DNA of 64,000 bases from Aphrocallistes beatrix (taxonomy: Eukaryota; Porifera; Hexactinellida; Sceptrulophora; Aphrocallistidae), in assembly GCA_963281255.1 (NCBI GenBank), contig OY725488.1:7103524-7167523 (forward strand), written 5' to 3'. Of the stretch, positions 1 through 9,727 are shown one piece after another. Position numbers and translations under genes: made by a program. Each line of letters begins with the position of its first letter. Within the stretch, counting starts at the first letter, position 1. The notes beneath the pieces were generated by a model. It saw only the letters and a list, made by a program, of their open reading frames with translations, did not search any database and had not been told where the DNA came from.

Positions 1-1
1 G

Positions 2-322
2 CTCGGACAAACAGCTCAACCCTCTATTACCTCACAGGTTCCCCCTTCCGTAATCCACACCCTCCCACCACCTCCAATCGCACCCGATCAGCCCTTAGGA
101 CCACAAGAGGACATGAATGCGCATACTCACTCCCGACTCGTCATTGACGGTTCTGCTCCCTCAGACAGTCCCGCCCCTGCTAGCACCTCCAACTTATTAG
201 TGCCGTCTGCGGCTCCATCAAATGATACCAAATCGAAATCTCCCACTCCTCACCTGAATAGCTACAATATGAGCGCCATACTAAACAGAGAAGTGAGTGA
301 GGATGACGACTATGACAGCTAG
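2..322 (+). CDS. 3' end of a proline/serine-rich protein of unknown function (partial)
   Basis: The reading frame is already open at the window edge and ends at a TAG at 320-322, so this is the last exon, or part of it, of a gene that starts outside the window. About 106 residues are visible. They are low in complexity: a run of prolines near the edge, then Ser/Thr/Pro-rich sequence, then a short acidic tail ending SEDDDYDS. No folded domain is visible and I do not recognise the family. The composition resembles the disordered tails of nuclear regulators, but that is only a guess. It lies on the same strand as the gene run that follows. Confidence 0.5.
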   Translation, partial: LGQTAQPSITSQVPPSVIHTLPPPPIAPDQPLGPQEDMNAHTHSRLVIDGSAPSDSPAPASTSNLLVPSAAPSNDTKSKSPTPHLNSYNMSAILNREVSEDDDYDS

Positions 323-773
323 GAGGACTTTCTCTGTTAGCACTAGTTACACAGCACTCCGCACCTCGGCTACGATTATTTTCAAATGAGATATTTGTTT
401 GCAATTTCTTATTAGTTAAATCGAGTTCATTGTCATGTGACTCTTGCTTGGTAATATCTAATACTACCACACTAACGCTAACCTGAATTCATGAGGTTCA
501 GTCATCAAGGCCCTATAGCTATTTAAATGGTACTACTCTATTTGTGCATTAATCGTCGTGTCTAGGGTTTATTACCGAAACCGGCCCCATGCCGGATAAA
601 GAAAATTGGAGTGGTGATGGGGCATGGAGAGGATTGCCATCCAACAAATTGAACCTTAAAAAAGCTTCCACATTCCTGATTTGGTGTGACGTATATTTTA
701 TGTTGCCTCACCAACCCAAGAATGAGAACACACTCCCATCCCGCTTGTGTTTTTTCGCCACTAATTTGTTATA
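323..773. other. Intergenic, no feature seen
   Basis: This holds the 3' flank of the first gene and AT-rich DNA up to the first MITE. The short open frames here lack recognisable protein character. Nothing else is visible. Confidence 0.5.
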
Positions 774-775
774 TA

Positions 776-1267
776 CAGTCGACTCTCGTTAACACGTACA
801 CCAAGGGACCGTGGAGATTTGTACTCCTTATCCGGAGTACGTATTAACCGAAGTACGTACATAGCCACATTTGTCCAAAATACTTAATATACATAGTGAT
901 AACTACGTGAGAGTATGAAATTGTACTTGTCAAATAGAGAACTCATTATCCATGTTGTATTAACGAGATTCGACTATTTTCATTGAGAAATATCTGTCTA
1001 GTATCTATCTACCTACATACTACGTACCATATTCAAAGTGGTGGTAGGCACACACCTGTTCGTATTAACAGATGTATTTAGTATTGAAAACGCACTGAAG
1101 GGGACCCACAAATCGTACTTATTATCCGATATTTCGTCTTATCCGTGTTCGTGTTAACCGGAGTTCGTTTGTATATATTTTGCCATAGATTAGGTTGGGG
1201 AATCAAAACTTGTACTTCTTATCCGATTGTACTCCTTATCCGTGTTCGTATTAACGAGAGTCGACTG
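776..1267. mobile_element. pogo/Tigger-type MITE, 492 bp
   Basis: The left end reads CAGTCGACTCTCGTTAA and the right end is its inverted counterpart (TTAACGAGAGTCGACTG), each next to a TA dinucleotide (774-775 and 1268-1269). A TA target duplication with a CAGT terminus is the usual arrangement of pogo/Tigger elements. The interior repeats the theme of actccttatccg and ttaaccg in both orientations and has no long reading frame. It is therefore a non-autonomous copy. It lies about 1 kb upstream of EXOC3. Confidence 0.8.
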
Positions 1268-1440
1268 TAATATACTTTTACGATAAAACGTAGATTTAGA
1301 TTTTTTTTGTTATCTCAATCAGGACGTCGTCATGATGACGTTAGCATAATATTGTAGAAACATCCATTACTGAACATTTCATCGGTCACACTTAATTAGG
1401 ATTTATTCTTATATTCATGTGTGATATTCATCTTGGTAAA

Positions 1441-1747
1441 CGGACATTTCGTCGCATGGATATTTCGTCGCGGACATTTCGTCACATAGACATTTTGTCT
1501 CCTGAACATAAGTTACCGGATAATGAGTAGCGTCCCTGGAATTTTTGTCCCCGAAATATTCGTCTCATTAGAGACTAAAATAAACGGGTACTAATATGTA
1601 AGGAACGGAAATTGAGGCTTTTGGAGTGGAGTATATTTGAAAAAAAGGGCGAAAATGAGGGCTTTTTATTGAGAAATAAGTAGGTACAAATTGGACATTT
1701 GGGGACAAAATTCCGCGTGACGAAATGTCCGTGCGACGAAGTGTCCG
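1441..1747. mobile_element. Inverted-repeat element with GACGAAATGTCCG-type arms
   Basis: The left arm repeats the motif CGGACATTTCGTC twice in direct order with variants. The right arm (about 1716-1747) carries the reverse complement, GACGAAATGTCCG followed by GCGACGAAGTGTCCG. The element is about 307 bp and has no coding capacity. A short relic of the same family occurs at about 26572-26595. I could not define a clean target duplication, so the superfamily is left open. Confidence 0.6.
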
Positions 1748-2277
1748 TCATTCATTAATCTTAGTAGGTGATGATGATGCGTTAAAATTTAAACAGCAAA
1801 TGAGTAAGGCGGGCCAATGTCAGATTGAGTTGGGACTGTTATTGTATTTTAGACGAGGTTTTTATCTACCTTTTTCAATAGTAGCCATCCTCATACATCC
1901 CACTTTTTTCACTCTCTATTGAACCATATACTCCTCCCATAATGTCCCGCCATGTCCCACGAAATCCTTCTTTTATCATGGTTTAAAGTTGTATGCATCC
2001 TATACAATTACTATCGTAGTACAGGTAGTCCAGTACTTTTAATAATGAAGTTCCAGTTGTAGCCGTTTTGACTCGAGATCGCTCCTTTTATGTGAGATGT
2101 CCTATAAACATGGAAGTGGCACAACGTCCGTATATTTCTGCTAGAAGCCATATTTTAACTCCATCAATCTGTATTTTGAATTTGACAGGAGGATGCATGG
2201 ATAATAATATTATTTAACAGATACGATATTTTGCATTAATTTAGTTATATTGAATAAGTGCACCTGATTATCAGTAA
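1748..2277. other. 5' flank of EXOC3
   Basis: AT-rich non-coding DNA upstream of the EXOC3 start codon. It presumably holds the promoter, but I see no recognisable TATA box or other defined motif. The short frame at 1725-1922 overlaps the MITE arm and does not look like a protein. Confidence 0.4.
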
Positions 2278-5200
2278 ATGTCTTTCACCACACAATACGA
2301 CCCAAAGCAGAGCGAGGAAGAAGCCCAGAAGAATGCACTCCAGTACGTGTGCAGGAGTCTCAAGAAACGGGAGCAGCTGGATACCGTGGATCAGATGAAG
2401 AGGAATGCCATGCACAAGAAAGCTTTCATTGAGGCCCGTCTGAAAACCTCTGTCCAGAACCAACTGGATAACGTCAAGAACGGATTGGATAGTCTGAACA
2501 ACGCCCTTACTGAGATCCGGGATGTGAAGGAGAACATGACCTCGATTGACCAACAGCTGGACCACATAGACGGGATCAAGCATAGTTTGGGGCCTCTCCG
2601 AGAAATTAATGACGCGTGAGTAGATTCGATGTATGATCGATAGAAATTCAATGTTGGTGTGACTAGCTGCACGAGTCTGTTTCTTAACATTCCTCGACAT
2701 GATCACCCATACATCTGTACCTAATGGCACGATACTGCCCTAGATACGTCGTAATTGATTTTCTGATTCTTAATCTTCTCCCTGACTAGCCTAGCTCAGC
2801 ATCTAACAGGTGAGTTGTAATGGAGAGTGAATTGGCCCGTCTCCGCTCTTCCATCTCTTTGCTACAAGATTTAGCTAAATCTCTACAAGAAGGAGGACAC
2901 GTACACTCTTCTGAGGTTCTTTCAATCACTGACACTCTCCCCGAGATTGTCTCAAGCCTAGTCCAATCTGACTCTTCCAAAGACACGTCTCTCCTCCCCA
3001 AACTAGGCTCTGCCCTCGCTGCCATCCTCTCCGGCCGATCTCCTCCTGTTACCCGGGTCCCGGCGTTGAGCTGTCTCATAGACTGTCTCACTTTTTCGAA
3101 TGAATTGATTGGTATCGAGAAAACGAAGAAAAGGGCGACCAGTTTCGCGTACGAGCAGTTTGACCACCCAAATGCCTCCGTTTGTCACAGCTGCATCACC
3201 TGGCTCTCCCTGCTCCCTTCTCTCTTGAAACCAGGTCCGCAGGGGGAGAGATTCACTCTCGAATGGGAGCAGATGGTGCACTCTTCTCTATCATCCCTTC
3301 AACTCGCCTTATCCACCATTTCTCCTGATTTGCCTCCCCGACTCTTATCAACTGACTCTCCTCTCCCCCTCTCCCCCCTCACACTCCCCTCCCAGCTAGC
3401 GAGAAGGGTGGAATCTCTATTCAAACTGATCGTTTGTCTCATCTCACGGAGGTCTCCTGCTCGTCTCCTCATCCCCATGGAGTCAGTCCTCTGCACTGTG
3501 ACTGTGGCCACTCAACTCACTTCTCAAGATAATCAGACCAGTGGACCCATAGCAGAAGTACACTCTTGTGCCTGGAGGTTTCTGGAGAGAGTGGGTGGGA
3601 TAATTCCTTCCTGTCTTCCTCCCTTCTCCCAGCCTGTAGCAGCTCTATTCCTACGCGCTATGAGTACTTATAAACCCGGCTGTGCTCTGGCCTCAATGCT
3701 ACAGTGCTTATCCACGTGGTTCGAGGTGTGTCAGGTGGGCGTGAGCTCCTCCCTACTCCACCAGTTCCTCTGCTTCCTCAAAGCACACTCCACTCTCAGG
3801 GCGTCCTCTGACCCTGTTCCCAACCGAGTGAAGAGACGCAAGACTAATTCGAATCTGAGTGAGGTACAGTTTCTCACTGGCACAGACAGCGTCCAGTTAG
3901 CCATACACTGCATTGGAGTCTGCTCTTCTCTCGTAAGGAATTGTGTCACGGAAGTGTCTGATACGGAGTACAACGGCTTCATGACTCATATCCTGTCTCT
4001 ATTGGAGGACACTTCACAGCTACAGACCACATGTCCTACAGAGCCACTCATTCCCGCTTACATATCTCAGCTCTATTCGCTTGTCTCCGACTGTATCCTG
4101 CACTCCCATCCTCTCACCCTGTCTCACACACACAACTTTATCCCACACTTCAAACAGGGCCTCTCTTCTCCTCACGCGCCTACCCGACAGGCCTGTAGAA
4201 CTGGAACTCTGCTCATAGAGTCTATTTCTCATCCTACCCTCCCACCTGTCAAGTCTGCTCCTAACATCCCTTTCGTACACACCAACGCTTTCACATTCCC
4301 TCACACTGAACCACAAGAAGCGACCTCCCGCTCTCCCCTAGAGACAGTTCAAACACCTCACCCAATAACCGCTCCCTCTTCAAATAGTCTCGGTCCACTT
4401 CCCCCTGAGACAAGCGCCTTCAGACAGAGTGTGGATGGTAGTAACCAGAACACGCATGCTGATTCTGAAGATACATCAAATGCACTTTTGAACCTAGAGA
4501 CTTATAATAGCGTAGTCAACGAGTCGATTGGTTGTTTTATAAAATCTGCAATCGATTTCTCAGATGGAGATCTTCTGCTATCAGTCAGCGAGACAGAGAG
4601 AGTAAGGTCAGCCACGGAAGCTGAGCTAAACTTTGATGATATTGAATCTAGCGAGTTATCTGGAATGCTCAACTCTTTTGTTGAGGCAGAACCTGATGTT
4701 GTAGAATCTACTCTGTTCTCTTTGTAGCCTTTTATGTCTCGATTAATGCCTTTGTAGATTAAATGAATAGTACATTGTATACTATGTTTCATTGCTAATT
4801 TAAACTATTACGTCTCTCAGATATCTTCAGTTGCGCACTGCAAACACTCATCTCAACAACATCATCAATGTTCTGGATATATGTGCCGAGACAGAGCAGT
4901 TCATTAATGATGGAAAACTTCTTCTGGCACACAGCAATCTGATGAACTTGGAACAGACCAGGGATGACCTGCTTCTACAGCTGCACGAAACGAACCCTGA
5001 CACTCAGAAGAATGCCACTCTTAAAGAATACTTCGAACCAGTGATGCAGCTCTCCGATACATTCTTCAAACAGATTTCTTTCATTCTACAACGTGTTCTA
5101 GACACCGTGAGGTGAGTCGTACATACTTACAATACCTTGCTATGCAACATCTGTGTTAGATGCTCCTGCTCCTAGATCCGATCCTAAGCACTTGGTTACA

Positions 5201-7440
5201 GTGCTGAGAATCATCGAGCGAGAAGATAAAATTGACAAGAAGGCAGAGAGCACCAAATTCAACAAAGGATTTTCGGCTCCTGGAAGACCAAAAAGGTGGA
5301 AAGAGAAAGCTAAGGATATTTTCAAAGCTTCGATAAATGCCAGGTGTGTTTAAATATTTGTTATTTCAACTTATTACAATGCGATCAGCTGATCACGTGT
5401 GGGAATAGATTTCATATGCTGGGCATGGATGAAGAAGACGATGACCAGTGGCTGAGTGACTCTCTAGTGAAACTAGAACAAGCCGTGTTGGATGAGCTGA
5501 AATGTGTGAAAGAGTTATGCTTGCCTTGCTTCCCCCCGGATTTCGAAATTATGGAGTTCTACGTGCACAACTATCATAAAGAGCTCGTGAATATGTTTGA
5601 AGAAATTAGCTCTCGAGACATCTCCTACAGTTAGTTTGACAATCTTTGACAATATACTTCATTATATATCGCCAGTTTAACACAAATGGTACACATACTC
5701 TAGTAGAAAGTCACTTATCTGAACTCCAGTTTTTCGAGCTTCACTTATCCGAACCCCCCTTGGTCCCATCACGTTCGGATAACTGACGATCTACTGTATA
5801 CTCACTAAATAGTCTCTTATATCTGAAATATTAATATTTCTTCTGGTGATAAATGGGGCTAGAAATTAATAATAGCCCTGGCTACTATTCGAAGATATCC
5901 AGTATGTATATAATACTTCCAAAATAATGTTAAAATTATTGTAAAATAACATAATAATTGTGAAATAATGATATAATTATTTGAAACTAGGTATTTATGA
6001 TGGCTCAATTGTTAGGCAACATTATTGTTCTGCTCGAGAGTTTGGAACATCTGAAGAAACACCTCGCCCAGCCACCCCTCTCCCTAGACATCGAAGCGGG
6101 AGGGAGGCTGCTCCCTACAGAAAAGAAAGAATCGATGCAGAAGCGGTTCTATGACGAACTCCGCGGGAAATTGACCCAGCTCACGCGCAAGATCGTCGAC
6201 CAGGAGAGGGAAGAGTGGTTTAAGAATGTAGAACCAGAGGCTAACATCAATGGACACTACCACACCGCTGTCTCGCTGATCCTGTTTGAGATGGTGCAAG
6301 CTCAGATCGATATGGTCAGGCCGCTGGGATTGGATATGTATCTGAGTGTGCTGGGCATGTGTCTTGTCTCTATGCGCGATATGATGACGTCATACAGAAC
6401 AGAAGTACGCAAGTACTCGAATAGCGTGTTTCAGACTACAGAACGGGAGACAGTTTCATTCTGCATTCCCAACCTAATGGCCTGTGTTAATAACAGTAGT
6501 ATCTTGTCTGAAGAGCTGGAACAGCTCAGGGGACTTATACTAGAGGGGGTGAGTGCAAGTCTGGCGCTGATAGAGAGTCGTGTTCCATACTTTACTTTGT
6601 TTGGCTCCATTCTCACTGTAGATACAGTCCGATGTGCTGGACGAGGACACGGAAAAGCTTTACAAAGAGGCATCAGCTTCATTCCTCGAAGTCGGTAAGA
6701 CCGCCTGCTCGTGTCTCCTGGATTTCATCTTCAACGACCTAGAGAGTACTTTCAATGCTCTCATGACCAAGCACTGGATCGGGAAGAACGAGTTCATTGA
6801 CACGATCTTAGTGACGATTGAGGACTACTCACGAGAGCTCCGTAGCTTGAGAGGAGGTACCCATTCATTCTCCTCTCTATTGCTAGGGTTTTTCGTTTTT
6901 ATTTTATAATTGGATTTAGGGGAGTTTGATAAAGTTATGATTGAAGCGCAAGAGCGAGTAATATCTGAATACATCAAAGCAATTCTTGACCCAAAACGTT
7001 CTCAGTTCAAGGCTAGTTCAAAAAGCGAACGTAAGAAAGCTTGCAACCAGTTAAAATCGGAAGCGAAGAAGATATCACAAGGATTCACAGAACATTCTAG
7101 AAGAATAAACCCTGACAGGGCGAACATTATCAAGCCCCTTGCGGAGATAATCGGATTGGAAAACGATGGAATGTTGGCGCTGGAAGTGGGAAGCTTCGCT
7201 AAGAGCCACAATGTGAAGCCAGGACACATCTTCCAGCTGCTGCTTGTGAGAGGAGATGTGTCTAGAAGTCAGGCTAAAGAGATCTGCGAGGATAGCCGCA
7301 AGATTAATGAGAATATCTCTGAAGAGGACAGAGCAAAGGAAGATCGCCGAAGGAGGACAGAGAACCTGCGTATCAGTCGTTCTTACTTCGGAGAGCTCCC
7401 CAACATATTCGAAAAGGTTCCTGACATGCCATACCAGTAA
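2278..7440 (+). CDS. EXOC3: Exocyst complex component 3 (Sec6)
   Basis: This is a subunit of the octameric exocyst, which tethers secretory vesicles to the plasma membrane before SNARE fusion. I assemble seven exons: 2278-2615, 4821-5111, 5176-5343, 5409-5629, 6016-6548, 6628-6856 and 6920-7440. All are phase-compatible and give 766 residues, against about 745-756 in human. Landmarks shared with human Sec6 are the N-terminal coiled coil, the block RIIEREDKIDKK followed by PGRPKRWKEK, the CFPPDFEI motif, the EPEAN..GHYHT segment and a C-terminal block with VRGDVSR. Introns 2-6 are 63-386 nt, whereas intron 1 is 2.2 kb and contains a separate gene. Intron 4 (5630-6015) holds a small inverted-repeat insertion. 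The acceptor of exon 6 could lie six bases upstream (adding two residues), and the acceptor of exon 4 is weak. Confidence 0.93.
2820..4727 (+). CDS. PELP1: PELP1/Rix1-like protein nested in EXOC3 intron 1
   Basis: An uninterrupted 635-residue frame lies wholly inside the first intron of EXOC3, on the same strand. Several blocks match remembered human PELP1 in order: WEQ.(V/L)HS.L.SL, QL..R...L......L, a KRRK basic patch, and HP.(L/V)PP......P before a Pro/Ser-rich stretch. A C-terminal ML..F...PD motif also corresponds. PELP1 is the scaffold of the Rix1/rixosome complex (with WDR18, TEX10 and the SUMO protease SENP3), which acts in 60S ribosome maturation in the nucleolus and nucleoplasm. The protein is shorter than human (about 1130 residues). 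It lacks the long Glu-rich tract and probably some N-terminal helical repeats. A stop codon precedes the ATG in frame. An acceptor-like CTAACAG lies just upstream, so an additional upstream exon is possible. Confidence 0.75.
   Translation: MESELARLRSSISLLQDLAKSLQEGGHVHSSEVLSITDTLPEIVSSLVQSDSSKDTSLLPKLGSALAAILSGRSPPVTRVPALSCLIDCLTFSNELIGIEKTKKRATSFAYEQFDHPNASVCHSCITWLSLLPSLLKPGPQGERFTLEWEQMVHSSLSSLQLALSTISPDLPPRLLSTDSPLPLSPLTLPSQLARRVESLFKLIVCLISRRSPARLLIPMESVLCTVTVATQLTSQDNQTSGPIAEVHSCAWRFLERVGGIIPSCLPPFSQPVAALFLRAMSTYKPGCALASMLQCLSTWFEVCQVGVSSSLLHQFLCFLKAHSTLRASSDPVPNRVKRRKTNSNLSEVQFLTGTDSVQLAIHCIGVCSSLVRNCVTEVSDTEYNGFMTHILSLLEDTSQLQTTCPTEPLIPAYISQLYSLVSDCILHSHPLTLSHTHNFIPHFKQGLSSPHAPTRQACRTGTLLIESISHPTLPPVKSAPNIPFVHTNAFTFPHTEPQEATSRSPLETVQTPHPITAPSSNSLGPLPPETSAFRQSVDGSNQNTHADSEDTSNALLNLETYNSVVNESIGCFIKSAIDFSDGDLLLSVSETERVRSATEAELNFDDIESSELSGMLNSFVEAEPDVVESTLFSL
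5698..5796. mobile_element. Small imperfect inverted repeat in EXOC3 intron 4
   Basis: Two arms of about 25 bp containing ACTTATCTGAAC and GTTCGGATAACTGA flank a short centre. The TTATCCGAA core is like that of the longer pogo-type MITEs elsewhere in the window. It is probably a decayed short MITE. Its position inside intron 4 explains why that intron is longer than its neighbours. Confidence 0.5.
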
Positions 7441-7589
7441 CGCCCAACTCAGAAGATTCTTGAATTCCCTGGATTTAATTGAGATTGGACATATGAGTGT
7501 TTTATAAGACAATTGTAGTGAATTGGATGGTTACAGAATGAATTAATTAAACACGATGCGTACTGACTTGTAATTATGAAGCTAGATAG

Positions 7590-9367
7590 ATGCACGGGCG
7601 TGTTAAAGTTCGCACGAGCGAGGAGCAGGCCGCTGCGAAAAAGCTGGAGCGAGAGAAGAAGATCAAGAAGTACCAGTTAGTGACGGGGGAGATCCAGAGG
7701 AAGCGAGAGGCGGGGGAATTGGATGAAGAGCTGCTGCGGTTAACCGAGGAGCTTCTCTCTCAGAACCCCGACCACTACACGGTCTGGAACACTCGGAGGG
7801 AAGTGGTACTTCAACTCCTCGCAGCGGCTACAGAGGACTCTAGCAAACAGGAGCTGTTCAAGAAGGAGCTCCACTTCCTTGAGCTATGTCTCAAGGTGAA
7901 CCCGAAGTCATACGGCACATTCCTCCACCGAAGATGGGTGTTGGCTCAGATCCCCACTCCTAACTGGCAGCAGGAGATATCCCTCTGCGACCTGTTCCTC
8001 TCCTACGACGAGAGGAACTTCCACTGCTGGGACTACAGGAGGTAGGTGCTAGAGGTGGAGCGGGTTATTCCGGATATTATTTGTTATTCACATCACTTGT
8101 TAGATTCGCGATTAACAAAGCAGGGATCGGACCTACAAAGGAGTTGGAATTCTCCCAAAAGAAGCTCGAATCCAACTTCTCTAATTACTCAGCATGGCAC
8201 TACCGCAGCAAGTTGCTCCCTCTCTGTTTCCCCTCCTCTCCTCCTCCCCTCCCCTCTGGTTCCTCTCACAGCTCCAGCGTCCAAGAGGATAAACTGCTGC
8301 AGGAGTTTGACCTGGTGACTAGTGCTGTCTTCACAGACCCTAACGACCAGAGTGCATGGTTCTACCAGCAGTGGTTGCTAGGCAGAGTCAGTCAAGCGCA
8401 GAGTCTGCTCTTCTTCATCCACTCTCCTAGCAACCAGAAACTAGCCGTGGTATTCAACCAGTCTGTGAGTGGAGAGCTGCTGAAGGAGGTGCAGGTTCTG
8501 AGGTCAGAAGAACGAGTTGAGTTGGAATGGAAGCCACACGGGGCTTATCCCGGGTGGCCCTCCTGTGTGTGGACCTCCCTCTTCACACCTCAGGACTACT
8601 CCGCTCCCGTACAGTGCAGATTTAAATCTTCCTTTCTCAACCTCACCCTCTCAGCCTTGGAATGTTCTGCCACTACTCTAGCAAGCGAGGAGGTCTCGGG
8701 GCCCGCCGAGTCTATGACAGCAGCAAAGTCTAGCTTGGTACAAACTCACTGCGAGTCAATCTGTGAGCTTCTCAAGCTGGAGCCAGACAACAAATGGTGC
8801 CACCTGACAGCTCTGCAACTCCGCTGGGCCATGGACCCTGAGGCAAATGCTAGTCTCATCGGCGAGCACTTCTCCACGCTGGAGGTGCTAGATCCCTATC
8901 GCCGGGCTTACTACCAGGACCTCAGGAGCAGGTACCTGTTGGAAGAGAGGGCTTCTAGACTGCTGAAACAGGAACTCTCTACCCTCTCCCTCTCCGGGCT
9001 GGGTTTAACTCGTTTGTATCATACACAGTACTTTGCTTCTCTTGCAAGCTTGGACCTCTCCAACAACCGCCTCAGCTGCATGTCAGGATTTGCCTATCTT
9101 GTCACCTGTCAGGAACTCAACCTCAATGACAACTTCATTACTGAAGTTGAAGAAGATATTTTGGATCTTGAGCAACTGAGAATTCTCAGACTGAAGAACA
9201 ACTCTATTGCGAGTCAGAACTCCCTCCACTTGCTGAATAAGATGGCTGTGTTAGAACAGCTGTGTTTGGAAGGAAATCCTGTTCTCCAAGGAGCTGACTC
9301 CTCACAGATTGCATCCATCTTCTCAAAGCTTAGTATTGTACAGGATTCGACTCCAAATCTTAGTTAG
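7590..9367 (+). CDS. RABGGTA: Rab geranylgeranyltransferase subunit alpha
   Basis: This is the alpha subunit of Rab GGTase II, which with the beta subunit and REP attaches geranylgeranyl groups to Rab C-terminal cysteines in the cytosol. There are two exons, 7590-8041 and 8104-9367 (571 residues; human 567). The 62-nt intron splits the codon after DYR. The start MHGRVKVRTSEEQAAAK is nearly identical to the human start. Prenyltransferase alpha repeats follow (NPKSYGTFLHRRW, ERNFHCWDYRR, NYSAWHYRS, DPNDQSAWFYQQWLLGR). After the central Ig-like domain, leucine-rich repeats lie at about residues 440-545 (LASLDLSNNRL, LRILRLKNNSI). The LRR domain is present in human but absent from yeast and some invertebrate orthologues. 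The gene starts 150 bp after EXOC3. Confidence 0.97.
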
Positions 9368-9727
9368 CTACTTTGTACATATTCTGCAGTGCATGGCTAG
9401 AAGAGTTGTAGCATATACTATTCATATTTTCAAGTGAAGAGCAAGTTAGTCAACTTATAACTGAACCCTCTAAACCTCGTAGTTAATAGCGAAACTTGAA
9501 ATCGAGGTTTCGAAAAGTTCGTGATTTTTTTGCATTAACACCGCTACAACCATACCAAAAAGCATTTCATTAAGCGACTCGGTTATATAGGATTACTTAA
9601 CCAGATCAGTATTAACCTTTAAATTAAAGTATATTTAGATACCCGACCTGAAACGCCTTATGATATCTCTCTCGTCCACTAGCTTACAGGCAGATGTTTG
9701 GGTAGTTCTGCGTCTGAAGTTCATGAG
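9368..9727. other. Intergenic between RABGGTA and the pecanex gene
   Basis: 360 bp of AT-rich DNA. A pyrimidine/CTTACAG acceptor-like site at about 9683-9689 lies just before the pecanex reading frame. It could be the 3' splice site of a 5' UTR intron. Nothing else is visible. Confidence 0.35.

Noticed and set aside
2245..2730. 161-residue minus-strand frame antisense to EXOC3 exon 1
   Set aside because: It is a shadow of the coding exon: the plus strand carries clear EXOC3 sequence, and the antisense frame shows no protein motif.
9683..9689. Possible spliced-leader trans-splice acceptor before the pecanex gene
   Set aside because: Only one acceptor-like site was seen, and no spliced-leader RNA gene is visible in the window; a 5' UTR intron explains it equally well.
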